Source: Bradyrhizobium sp. (GTDB lineage: Bacteria; Pseudomonadota; Alphaproteobacteria; Rhizobiales; Xanthobacteraceae). Taken from it: a stretch of DNA of 64,000 nt. The notes beneath the pieces were generated by a model. That model was not told where the DNA came from, did not search any database, and worked only from the letters and a program-made list of their open reading frames with translations. The stretch is from assembly GCF_027307225.1 (NCBI RefSeq), contig NZ_DAHUXJ010000030.1, positions 1 through 64,000 of the forward strand, given 5' to 3'. Below, piece by piece: positions 8,401 through 16,774 of the stretch; position 1 is the first letter of the stretch, and the number at the start of each line of letters is the position of its first letter. Both the position numbers and the translations under genes were made by a program.

Positions 8401-9068
8401 ATGTGGGTTTTGGTAATCGCGGGTATCGTTTCGACGAACGCTATTTCTCGTCCGCCCGGGGGGTTGGCGATGACGTCAACCCATGCGGCATACGGCCCCT
8501 TGCAAGACGTTCGCGGGCGCTATCGCCGAGACGGCCATTGTCGGAGAGATCGACTGCCCTAGACCCCAGGCGGATTCGGCACCGTGACGATCACTAAGTC
8601 GATGACGATGACTGCTCTGGGACTTTTGGATCGGCTCTTGCGACGGGCACCAATGGCGCCGTCGTTAATTGTGCAAATGTTGTCGCCACCTTACGTGGGA
8701 TTTCGATCAACCGCGGAGGTTCCGGCCTCAACGGCGTCCGGTTCCTGAACGGTGTCCAACTGACCGTCGAGCACTGCATCATCTCCCGTCGTTGCAACGA
8801 TCACGAATTCGCGACTTGCGAGCGCAAATGCTGGCGTGAATGCGTCGGCGTCCGGCGAACAAGTCACCGTCGACACGTCGACACTGGTCAACAACAATAA
8901 CGCGTTTGCGGTTGCCTCAGGCTCCACAGTACGGCATCTAACAATCTCATCTACAACCACGGTACGAATTTCAACATTACAACTGACGGGGCGGTCCTGA
9001 GCGCAGGTAACAACCGGACTACACCCGCAGGAAGCAGTGCGCCGAGCAGGTCAATTCCGCTGCAGTAG
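8401..9068 (+). pseudogene. Right-handed beta-helix repeat protein, multiply frameshifted remnant
   Basis: Successive frames on the plus strand give pieces of one protein: a signal-like start (MWVLVIAGIVSTNAIS), then SSARGVGDDVNPC, then GTVTITKSMT, then NVVATLRGISINRGGSGLNG with VRFLNGVQLTVEHCIIS, then VTVDTSTLVNNNNAFAVASG, then NNLIYNHGTNFNITTDGAVL and a stop at 9066. At least four frame changes separate them. The pattern matches exported parallel beta-helix proteins common in Bradyrhizobium. The parent may have been a glycan-active or surface protein. Nothing else is seen between 8205 and 9233. Confidence 0.65.
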
Positions 9069-9233
9069 GATCGCGTTTCGCCAAGGCCTCGTGCGTCCAG
9101 TCAAGCGCATTGCCATAGCGACCGGACGAATTCATTTTACCAAACACGGCCGCGCGATTGATCGGGCGCAACATGGCTACGAATAGAAGCGATAATTGCG
9201 AGCGCAGCCAGCGTTAGAAAAGAAATTAAGGTC

Positions 9234-9923
9234 TCAAGTCGAGGTAAGGTCCCATAGCGTCCCTGGGCCGTGTCTGCCATCGGGCAATGTTACCCCCTTC
9301 TCCGCCCACAGCCGCGCCGCCCCCCCAAACACTTCATCAACAGCGAGGATGACGCCGGGGTGCCAATCCCGAAACAGAGGTCCGCCTGGTATGTGATCCC
9401 CATTCCGGGCCTTCCAGAGCAAGTCACGGTTCGCTTCCGTGACCCGCGTTTCGCAATCGTGGCCGCAGAGTATCCCGCCAAGCCTCACTTTTCGCCGCCA
9501 AGCCAGAATATCGGCGCGTACGCAGTCATAGGCGTGGTCGGCATCGATGAACACCATGTCGACACTGCGATCGGCAAAGCAGGCTGCGGCAATGGTGCTC
9601 GGCATGCGGTGCGCCTCGACCCGGTCGGCGCCACCAGCTCGCCTGACATTCTCCCAAAACGACTCATATACGTCATACGTCGCCAGTAACTCGGCGTGTT
9701 CAGGAACACTCGACGAACCCTCCCATGTGTCAACACAATGTAGGCGCCCGCGAAAGCGCTTGACATGCTCAATCAATATTTGAGTACTTCCCGAACCGAG
9801 CCAGCTCCCAACTTCGACGATGGTTGGAGAATCGACCGTCAACTCGGCGAGGATGTTACGGAAACAGGCCTGATCAAAATCACCGAACGAGGGATAATCT
9901 TTCAGATAGAGCACTTTCATCAT
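9234..9923 (-). CDS. Class I SAM-dependent methyltransferase (Methyltransf_24-like)
   Basis: 229 residues. Motif I is IVEVGSWLGSGSTQ, followed by HCVDTWEGS, then the acidic motif VDMVFIDADHAYDCV and LGGILCGHDC, the arrangement of small O-methyltransferases. It probably methylates a sugar or lipid-linked glycan of this locus. The start at 9923 follows a CAGGGG ribosome site. It is the last gene of the minus-strand series, 48 bp after the preceding methyltransferase gene. Confidence 0.8.
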   Translation of the reverse strand: MMKVLYLKDYPSFGDFDQACFRNILAELTVDSPTIVEVGSWLGSGSTQILIEHVKRFRGRLHCVDTWEGSSSVPEHAELLATYDVYESFWENVRRAGGADRVEAHRMPSTIAAACFADRSVDMVFIDADHAYDCVRADILAWRRKVRLGGILCGHDCETRVTEANRDLLWKARNGDHIPGGPLFRDWHPGVILAVDEVFGGAARLWAEKGVTLPDGRHGPGTLWDLTST

Positions 9924-9971
9924 ACTGAACCCCTGGCGGTACGATTTGCACGCGAAGCTCGCGCGCAAGCG

Positions 9972-10808
9972 CTATCTAATCCCTAGCAATGCCAAATGCG
10001 TATCCTGCCAGTGCGGCGACATCGGCTCTGTCGACAGCTCGACTACCCGCGAGAATCCCATTTGCTCAAAAGCGAGATAAAGCAGCTTACGCGACAACGT
10101 CGTTACGTCGAAACAGTTTGGAAACATGTTCTGATAATATCGATTCACCGTGTGAAACCTGATCGACAAATCGTCGTCCTTGTGACACGGCGTCAAGACG
10201 AAGAGCGCTGTCTTCGCTGCTGATCCAAGCCATGCCAGGTGACGCAACGGCTCGGAGAGATGCACCAGCACGGCAACCGATAACACGAGATCGTGCTGCT
10301 CACTGGCTTTCAGCTCACCGTTGTAATCCCATACCTTGAACTCGGCACGAGTGCCGCAAATTTCGTTTAAGAGATCAAGCGTCTCCGCATAATCGACCCT
10401 ATCGTAGCCCACCGACTGCACCGCGCCGGCGCGGGAAAAAGAAACTGGAAAGTACCCAGCATTGCAACCTACGTCGAGCACCGAAAGCCCCGCAACCCCG
10501 CCCGTAAGGGTCGTGATCTGCCCGATCACGCTATCGTAAAAGGCGGCAAGCATCTCGTTTGTATGCAGGAATTGGTCCGCTTCGGCAGGCTTCACGAGGG
10601 CGGACGCGGCATATTCGGAGATACCGGGATCGAGCGAGGGGCAATAGACGGTCGGCGGATCCGCGCGAAAGCCTTGCACAATGCTCAATCCCGCACCGCA
10701 GTAAAATCCATCGGAAAGCTGAAATGGTTGGTAGTTGAACAAACCGCGCATTGCCAGCACCTTTGCGCGTTCAACATGGGCAACTGACGCCACAGATCTT
10801 AAGTCCAT
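9972..10808 (-). CDS. Class I SAM-dependent methyltransferase (CmoB-like fold)
   Basis: 278 residues. An N-terminal ~90-residue extension (NYQPFQLSDGFYCGAGLS) precedes the SAM-binding domain with SVLDVGCNAGYFPVSFS (motif I), GYDRVDYAETL (motif II region) and HDLVLSVAVLVHLSEP. The layout recalls CmoB/mo5U-type and glycan O-methyltransferases. Its place between an SDR and another methyltransferase in the glycan locus favours sugar modification over tRNA modification. Confidence 0.75.
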   Translation of the reverse strand: MDLRSVASVAHVERAKVLAMRGLFNYQPFQLSDGFYCGAGLSIVQGFRADPPTVYCPSLDPGISEYAASALVKPAEADQFLHTNEMLAAFYDSVIGQITTLTGGVAGLSVLDVGCNAGYFPVSFSRAGAVQSVGYDRVDYAETLDLLNEICGTRAEFKVWDYNGELKASEQHDLVLSVAVLVHLSEPLRHLAWLGSAAKTALFVLTPCHKDDDLSIRFHTVNRYYQNMFPNCFDVTTLSRKLLYLAFEQMGFSRVVELSTEPMSPHWQDTHLALLGIR

Positions 10809-10867
10809 CGACTATCCTCTCGATGCATGCATTTCCTATTCGGAACAGAAACGAAACTTCTTGGTGG

Positions 10868-11716
10868 TCACGGCAGCAGTGACTTCTCCCATGCTTTTGA
10901 ATAAGCAAACTCAAGATGGCGGCCGTCACGCGCGAAAAAGCGACCGTTCGGGCCACCGGGCGGATGCGAAAGCAACGCGAGCGTCGCGGCAACGGCGGTG
11001 TAAGGGCTGACCGTCGAGCCTTGGTTCATCTCACTTCTCGCCTCGCCTGGATTGAGAACGTTGATCTGGACGTCGGCCGCAGGATGACGCGCGGCGGTCT
11101 CCGCGGCGAGCGAGGCTCCAAGCGAATTGAGAGCAGCCTTACTCACATTGTACGGGCCGAAGCCGGGCGTGCCCGCCCAACCGGCTTCTGAGGTAAGCAA
11201 CAGCACCCGGGCTTGTCCCGTGCCCAGCATCAAGGGGAGCGCGGCCCGCGCGGTCAGCCACGGGGCCGTCAGATTACTGTCGAGCAGCGACTGCCAGTTC
11301 TCCCTGCGCAAATCGGCAAGTGGCCAGGGTGTCGATCGGGATTGTGGCAAGGCGGCGCAGACGACAAGGCCGGATAGAATTCCGAACCGGTTAGCTATTT
11401 CGTCGGCTGCACCGGCAACTTGGACCTCGTCACGCACGTCACATGAAAGAACCGTCACGGAGGCCGGATCAACACCAAGGCCGCGCATGGCCTCCCTCGT
11501 TTCTTCCAGCTTCTCGCGGCGACGACCCGTCAGGACGGGCCGTCCACCGGCAACGGCCAAGATGGTGGCTATCGCGGCTCCAAAACCGGTGCCAGCGCCC
11601 GTCACCCAAAAAACCTTGCCAGCGAGCGCGTTCCAGCGTTCCGCGGGTAGACCGAAGTGGTGGACCGACCAGTCGCGCGGGTCGCAATATTCAAGAAGCC
11701 CGACTGTTGCGGTCAT
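10868..11716 (-). CDS. Short-chain dehydrogenase/reductase
   Basis: 282 residues, classical SDR. The cofactor motif TGAGTGFG is near residue 36 and GRRREK follows at the end of beta-2, suggesting NADP preference. CAALP occupies the NAG position; Ser is in LLLTSEAG and the catalytic YNVSK is in GPYNVSKAALNS. It may reduce or oxidise a keto-sugar nucleotide. ATG 11716 lies 16 bp after the 68-aa-frame gene stop (11733), so it belongs to the same transcript. Confidence 0.8.
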   Translation of the reverse strand: MTATVGLLEYCDPRDWSVHHFGLPAERWNALAGKVFWVTGAGTGFGAAIATILAVAGGRPVLTGRRREKLEETREAMRGLGVDPASVTVLSCDVRDEVQVAGAADEIANRFGILSGLVVCAALPQSRSTPWPLADLRRENWQSLLDSNLTAPWLTARAALPLMLGTGQARVLLLTSEAGWAGTPGFGPYNVSKAALNSLGASLAAETAARHPAADVQINVLNPGEARSEMNQGSTVSPYTAVAATLALLSHPPGGPNGRFFARDGRHLEFAYSKAWEKSLLP

Positions 11717-11732
11717 GAGAACTTTCCCGCGT

Positions 11733-11918
11733 TCAACTACGCCGGGAATCACCGTCGGCAAGCTCGGCGTTGCGCCGCTCGGCTTCGCAAAGACAATAAG
11801 TCGGCGTTCCGTATGCGAGTGCCTCGCTTGAGCCGTCGGCATAGTGCGCGGTTACGCTATAGCTGCCGAACATGCGCGTCGGTTGGGCCTCGTAGCGTAA
11901 CACCGGCCGCTTGTTCAT
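11733..11918 (-). CDS. Small conserved-looking protein (61 aa), coupled to the radical SAM gene
   Basis: ATG 11918 starts one base after the TAG of the radical SAM gene (11920-11922), and the ORF ends 16 bp before the SDR start, which argues for translational coupling. It reads MNKRPVLRYEAQPTRMFGSY and continues with SVTAHYADGSSEAL; no signal or membrane segment is visible. It could be an accessory peptide or a substrate of the radical SAM enzyme, but it has no typical leader-core layout. Function unknown. Confidence 0.5.
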   Translation of the reverse strand: MNKRPVLRYEAQPTRMFGSYSVTAHYADGSSEALAYGTPTYCLCEAERRNAELADGDSRRS

Positions 11919-11919
11919 T

Positions 11920-14900
11920 CTAGGCTGCGGCCACTGCATTCCGCTGCTCGCTGAGGAAGTTGATCTCGTTGATCACCACGTCACGGGCGACATCCTTGAT
12001 AACACCAGGCATCTCGGTCACGTCGACTTCGGTGAGGTCGAGCGCACCGAGGGCGATCGGTATGCCGTAAACCCAACCCTCGTAGCCGACCACGTTGTAG
12101 TCACCCATCGACTCAAGGAGGATCGGTTCGGGAAAGAACTCTTCGGCCGGACCTGTACCCCTCTCGGCTTGTTCGCTCACAGCCCGACGCCTAAGCCCGC
12201 CGATCTGCTCCTCGATCTGATAAGTAGCTTCCTTGGCGGTGTTGGCAACAACGAGACCCGGTATGGCCTCTACATCAAAGTCATTCCAGTCCAGATAAAC
12301 GCCGTGCGGAACCCCATAGAAGCGGCCATCGAATTGCACCAGATTGTAGTTTTCGATAGTGCGCAGGAGATCCGGTGTTGCATCCTTGCTGGCAACAGAG
12401 AACACCACGATATCGGTACCGGGGATGACCTCTCCGCTGTTCCCGCGGGCAGCGTTCTTGCCGAACAGCGATCCCACGCCCTGGGTCCGCGCTCGCCGGA
12501 TGAGGCTACGAAGCACAGCAATGGCCAGCTTGCCGCCATTTGACGACATAGGTAGCAAGCGCTCGACCATGACGGTCTCGCGAATCTCAGCCCGCACGGC
12601 ACTTGGCAACAGGTTGAAGGCGCGGTGCCAGAGCGAACGCGGACGGGCCGGACCGGAAAGGTGATTCCTGTCCGCCACTGCCTCAGCACCAGTCGCCTTG
12701 TCGGAAAACGCTCGATCAAGTTCGTCCTTGGCGATCGCGTAGTCCTGCGCCTCGAAGCTGACGATGATCGGAGCCAGCACCGCTGCGGCCGCTGGCGTTT
12801 CTCCAAGCGTGCTGCCGGCCTTGAAGTAGCTACCCTCGGCTCGTTGCTTTTCCTGGGCATCGAAGTGACCCCGAGAGTCCGCCCACTTGGCGACCAGTTC
12901 GATCTCCGCCAGCACCGCCTGCTCATCAGGATCGATCACGACGCCAGATCGGCCGGCGACATCCTCCTTCGTCAGATCGATCGGTCCGAGCCCAAGCGGC
13001 AGCGCGTAATAAAGTCCCTTATAGAAAACGACATTGTGGGTTCCAAGCTGGCGCACCAGCCGCGGCACTTCACCGCCGACGACGGAGATCTCCTCTTTGG
13101 CGGGCTTGCTCGACTTCGTCTCACCTGCCGACCGTCCAGCGCTAGACTTCGCACCACCCGCCCGGTTACGGTCACGAGCATATTTGACGTCTTCGATCAC
13201 CCGTGCCGCCCACTCACCGACCGGGAAGCCGGCCTCGTGCAGCGCAAGCACGATCTTTTCGAAGCGCTCCTTGCGGACCTGGGCGTCAATGTAGGGGCCC
13301 GTCGAATACCATAGGTCAGCCGGTACCACTTTGGGATGTTTCGCGTAAAGTGCCTCCTTCGGCTCGCGGAAGACAATGTTGTGACTCTCGGGATCGAGCC
13401 AATAAACGCCACCGTTGACAAGAATGAGCGGATTGATATTCGCCAGCCGGCCGATGTAGTTCCGGTTCTTGAGAATTAGTTCGATACCCTCGTCCACATC
13501 GGCATCGGTTTCGCCCGGCACGCCTATGACCCAATTGACCTCGGTGAAGATACCGGCTTCCCAGCAATCCCGGAGGTTTTGCGAGACCATGTCCGGCGTA
13601 TAACCCTTCTTCTGCAAACGCAGTGTATTAGCCGAGAATGCGTCCACGCCGAAACGGAGCGCGACAAAACCGGCCTGCCGCAGTTTCTGGAAATAGGCCC
13701 GGTCGCTCTTCTTGTGAATCCGCAACTGCCCCGTCAGCTTGACATTGACGCCGCGCCGGATGATTTCGTCACAGATCTCCAACACTTTTTCAGGCATACC
13801 ATTGAGATCGCTCTCGTTGAACATAAAGAGCGTGCACCCCTGGCCCGCGAGCCATTCCAACTCATCGACAAATTCTTTGGGATCCCTGATCCGCCAATAG
13901 AATCGCTCCGCGCAAAAGGTGCAGCGGGACCAGCGACAGCCCCGGCTGGCGATCACGGGCGTGAGCTGGTAACCGTTGAAGTTGCGGTAAAGGTTGAGAT
14001 CAAACCATTCATACTTTGGCGCTTCGAGCGCCGACAAGTTGTGCGGCATGGGAGCCGGAATGAACGGGATTTTTGGATCATCATGCTGCGATACGATGCC
14101 GGCAATATTTCGCGGCCGCTCGCCGCGGGCCAGAGCCTCGATCAACGGCCCAACCGTGAGGTCGGCCTCGCCGATACACATATAGTCGGCCTGGGGAAAC
14201 GACTTGAGGCCGATGTCAGCGTTGTAACAACTAAATCCGCCGACTACGACGACGAGGTCCGGAAGCTGCTCGCGTACCAGATTCACAAGCTTGCTCGAAA
14301 ACGCCTCGCTGCATTGTTGAACGGACAAGCCCAAGACCTTTGGCTTGGCCCGCACGATCTCATTGGCTGCCTCGACGATGATCGGCATGAAATAATCGAT
14401 CACTTCGGGCATGGCCCAGAAATCGTAGTGTTCAGCCTGCCATGGATCGACCGGCAGCACGCGCCCGCTCGGCAACACCACTCGGCCGCCATCGTCGAAC
14501 AGCCGTCGCACGTGGTAGCGGTGGTACGTTATGATATCGAGGTCAAAAACGGCAAAGGACACGTCGGCCGTCTTTAGCGCGTTGTTCACGTAAGCGAGCC
14601 CATTCGGCATAAGCGCCAAGTTGCGTGCCGGACAGTCGAGCAAAAGCAGATCCTTGCCCTCGGGCAATTTCACATCCGGAATTTCGAGCGGATAGATATT
14701 GCGCTCGATCGGCGTCCACGCACGCAGGGGGACGATCTTGCGTGCGACCTCTCCCAATATGCTCGGATCGACGGTCTCAAGATCCGGTGGGAGCTGGCGA
14801 CGCATCTGCATGCGCTCGAACGACAGCGTCTCGCAAACAAACACACAGTCGATTTCGTCCGGAATCGCGTCCACCGGAAACTGAGGTAAGCCCTGGGCGG

Positions 14901-15174
14901 CGACCGGCACGGCACTCCGAAACGGAATTGCAGCCTTGATGTGGGATTTGAGCTGGGGAGCATGCTTGAGCATGTACTCCAGGAGGGGGCCATGCGCCAT
15001 GACAGCCAGACCCCGCTTTGAAACCAGCACCGCACACAGCGTCTCAACCAGCACGCGCTCTTCGGGACTGTCATCAAAGCGGAAGCATTGATGCACACTG
15101 AAATGAACACGCGTGCCGTCGATACGGGCAGATCGCGATCGGCTTCGAGCCTTGATCAGGACTGATGCAGTCAT
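11920..15174 (-). CDS. Large B12-binding-type radical SAM protein with three C-terminal repeat modules
   Basis: 1084 residues. Residues 1-160 are unassigned. About 175-350 resemble the B12-binding fold (LLLLDCPARNLALMPNG, then VVVVGGFSCYNAD) but lack the DxHxxG cobalamin ligand. The radical SAM core begins with SRGCRWSRCTFC, whose Fe-S cysteines C413, C418 and C421 are spaced CX4CX2C rather than CX3CX2C. Three copies of a ~50-residue module follow at 706-757, 936-987 and 1019-1070, with consensus YNVVxYxGxxYGxPxxLG, then DLTxxDVxxxPGV. It probably does radical chemistry on a sugar, lipid or peptide of the glycan locus; the modules may bind the substrate. It is followed directly by a coupled 61-aa gene. 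Confidence 0.82.
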   Translation of the reverse strand: MTASVLIKARSRSRSARIDGTRVHFSVHQCFRFDDSPEERVLVETLCAVLVSKRGLAVMAHGPLLEYMLKHAPQLKSHIKAAIPFRSAVPVAAQGLPQFPVDAIPDEIDCVFVCETLSFERMQMRRQLPPDLETVDPSILGEVARKIVPLRAWTPIERNIYPLEIPDVKLPEGKDLLLLDCPARNLALMPNGLAYVNNALKTADVSFAVFDLDIITYHRYHVRRLFDDGGRVVLPSGRVLPVDPWQAEHYDFWAMPEVIDYFMPIIVEAANEIVRAKPKVLGLSVQQCSEAFSSKLVNLVREQLPDLVVVVGGFSCYNADIGLKSFPQADYMCIGEADLTVGPLIEALARGERPRNIAGIVSQHDDPKIPFIPAPMPHNLSALEAPKYEWFDLNLYRNFNGYQLTPVIASRGCRWSRCTFCAERFYWRIRDPKEFVDELEWLAGQGCTLFMFNESDLNGMPEKVLEICDEIIRRGVNVKLTGQLRIHKKSDRAYFQKLRQAGFVALRFGVDAFSANTLRLQKKGYTPDMVSQNLRDCWEAGIFTEVNWVIGVPGETDADVDEGIELILKNRNYIGRLANINPLILVNGGVYWLDPESHNIVFREPKEALYAKHPKVVPADLWYSTGPYIDAQVRKERFEKIVLALHEAGFPVGEWAARVIEDVKYARDRNRAGGAKSSAGRSAGETKSSKPAKEEISVVGGEVPRLVRQLGTHNVVFYKGLYYALPLGLGPIDLTKEDVAGRSGVVIDPDEQAVLAEIELVAKWADSRGHFDAQEKQRAEGSYFKAGSTLGETPAAAAVLAPIIVSFEAQDYAIAKDELDRAFSDKATGAEAVADRNHLSGPARPRSLWHRAFNLLPSAVRAEIRETVMVERLLPMSSNGGKLAIAVLRSLIRRARTQGVGSLFGKNAARGNSGEVIPGTDIVVFSVASKDATPDLLRTIENYNLVQFDGRFYGVPHGVYLDWNDFDVEAIPGLVVANTAKEATYQIEEQIGGLRRRAVSEQAERGTGPAEEFFPEPILLESMGDYNVVGYEGWVYGIPIALGALDLTEVDVTEMPGVIKDVARDVVINEINFLSEQRNAVAAA

Positions 15175-15294
15175 TTCGCTCTCTCAGGCACGCCTCACCG
15201 GCCGTTTCGTCTTTTGGCCGGAGGACGATTGAACTTATCATCTTCGTACAGGGACGCACACCCAAAATGTACAACTATCAGATGAGCCCGCCGG

Positions 15295-15723
15295 CTAGAC
15301 CGGGCTCCTCGATGCGGCCAAACTCTCCAGCGTCTTGACAATGTCGACGGCATTCCAGCCGACAATCGCGTCTGCGAGAGCCGCGGCCACTACGGAAACT
15401 GTGTCCGTTCCATGGGCCGGAAGCGCGACCACAGGTTTCATGTGTACCCTTGAAAGCTCAACCTCGAGTTCTAGCCAGACCCGAGCACTTTTTACAGCAT
15501 AGACGCCATCCAGCAAGACCGTACCAATCACTGGCCGTATCTGCCCATCGATCCAGCTTCGAACCGCTTTCGCACCCAATTCCGTATTTGGATCAAGCGC
15601 CGGATCGTACCAAGGAACACTGAAATTGCGCCACTTGATCGATTTTTCGGCATCCAGGAGGTTGGACAAGCGGATCCAATCGTCGTGATAGCGCCAAGCA
15701 TGTGTAATGAAGATATCGTACAT
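15295..15723 (-). CDS. Stand-alone TIR-like protein (DUF1863 / ThsB / MTH538 type)
   Basis: 142 residues. The start YDIFITHAWRYHDDW, SVPWYDP (35-41), IRPVIGTVLLDGVY (62-75), VWLELEVELSRVHMKPVVAL (82-101) and a C-terminal VGWN match the TIR-like family of Thoeris ThsB and archaeal MTH538. The probable catalytic Glu is E87, after W83. Known relatives make signalling molecules from NAD+ in antiphage defence. No ThsA, SLOG, SIR2 or other effector gene lies nearby, and it sits inside the sugar-nucleotide operon, so its role here is open. Confidence 0.75.
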   Translation of the reverse strand: MYDIFITHAWRYHDDWIRLSNLLDAEKSIKWRNFSVPWYDPALDPNTELGAKAVRSWIDGQIRPVIGTVLLDGVYAVKSARVWLELEVELSRVHMKPVVALPAHGTDTVSVVAAALADAIVGWNAVDIVKTLESLAASRSPV

Positions 15724-15808
15724 TGCTGACCTTGCGCCCTTTGCACTCCCTACGGCATCTCTAAGTCATCAAGTCGGCGGCCATAGCTGTCCGACCGATC
15801 CCGTCAAA

Positions 15809-16747
15809 TCATACGTTGCCGTACACACTGTTCCTGAGCATGACGAAGCCTTTCAGGAGCTCCTGAATGCCGCGGTCAAGCGAATATTCCGGCTTATAGC
15901 CCGTCGCTTCGATCTTTTCGTTGGACACAACATAGTTCCGCTGATCGGGATCGCGGCCAACCTGGGCATCGACGAAGACGAATTCCGGCACGAACTTCTG
16001 GATGTGCTCGCAAAGCTCTCTCTTGGAGACATTGGCGTCGGAGAGGCCCACGTTGTAAATCTGACCGTTCAACCGCTCGAAGTTCGCCAGACCGTGCTCA
16101 AAGACCCGCGCTACATCCTGGACATGGATATAGTTGCGCTTGAAGTGGCTTTCGAACAGCACCACGAAACGATCGTTGGCGGCGCGATAGGCGAAGTCAT
16201 TGACCAGGAGGTCGAGCCGCATCCTTGGCGACATTCCGAACACCGTTGCCAGACGAAAGCTGATTGCGTTCCCATGCGCCATCAGCTCCTTTTCGACCGC
16301 CACTTTTTCGATGGCATATTGCGAGATAGGCATCAGCGGCGATTCCTCGGTGCAGTAGTTGTTCTCGCCGCCAGAGCCGTAAGCACTGTTCGTCGTCGGC
16401 ATCAAGATGCGCTGCTCCCGCGAGACGTGCTTCAACATCAGCGTTATGGCGTCGTGGTTGGTCGTTGTCGCGCCGATCGGATCCTGCTTGCAGAGAGGTG
16501 CCCCGACGAGCGCCGCCAGCGGAACGATCACGTCCGCCTTCTTCAATAGCGGCAGCATCGTCTGCTCGGAGCGGATATCGCCTCTCGTAACGACAAAATT
16601 GTCGTAGCGACAGCAATTATTGAGGCTCGTCTGCTTGAACAAGAAGTTGTCGACGACAGTCACATGATGGCCGGCATCGAGCAATCGGGGCACAAGCGTC
16701 GACCCGATGTAGCCCGCTCCGCCGGTTACCAGAATATTGTAACGCAT
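15809..16747 (-). CDS. Extended SDR, NDP-sugar epimerase/dehydratase (WcaG-like)
   Basis: 312 residues. The NAD motif TGGAGYIGS is near the start, TTNSAYGSG is the catalytic Thr/Ser segment, YAIEK is the YxxxK pair and RNYIHVQDVA is a typical SDR-e element. The MPTTNSAYG form, with CTEESPL after it, is seen in O-antigen SDRs. It likely epimerises, dehydrates or oxidises the heptose nucleotide made by HddA and HddC; the exact step cannot be told. It is 27 bp downstream of hddC. Confidence 0.82.
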   Translation of the reverse strand: MRYNILVTGGAGYIGSTLVPRLLDAGHHVTVVDNFLFKQTSLNNCCRYDNFVVTRGDIRSEQTMLPLLKKADVIVPLAALVGAPLCKQDPIGATTTNHDAITLMLKHVSREQRILMPTTNSAYGSGGENNYCTEESPLMPISQYAIEKVAVEKELMAHGNAISFRLATVFGMSPRMRLDLLVNDFAYRAANDRFVVLFESHFKRNYIHVQDVARVFEHGLANFERLNGQIYNVGLSDANVSKRELCEHIQKFVPEFVFVDAQVGRDPDQRNYVVSNEKIEATGYKPEYSLDRGIQELLKGFVMLRNSVYGNV

Positions 16748-16774
16748 TTCGCCGAATCTCCTGGATAAGCCGCC

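Noticed and set aside
13579..14577. 332-codon plus-strand frame
   Set aside because: Antisense shadow of the 1084-aa radical SAM gene.
15295..15723. Complete Thoeris defence system
   Set aside because: The TIR-like gene has no ThsA/SIR2/SLOG partner nearby, so only the single protein can be claimed.
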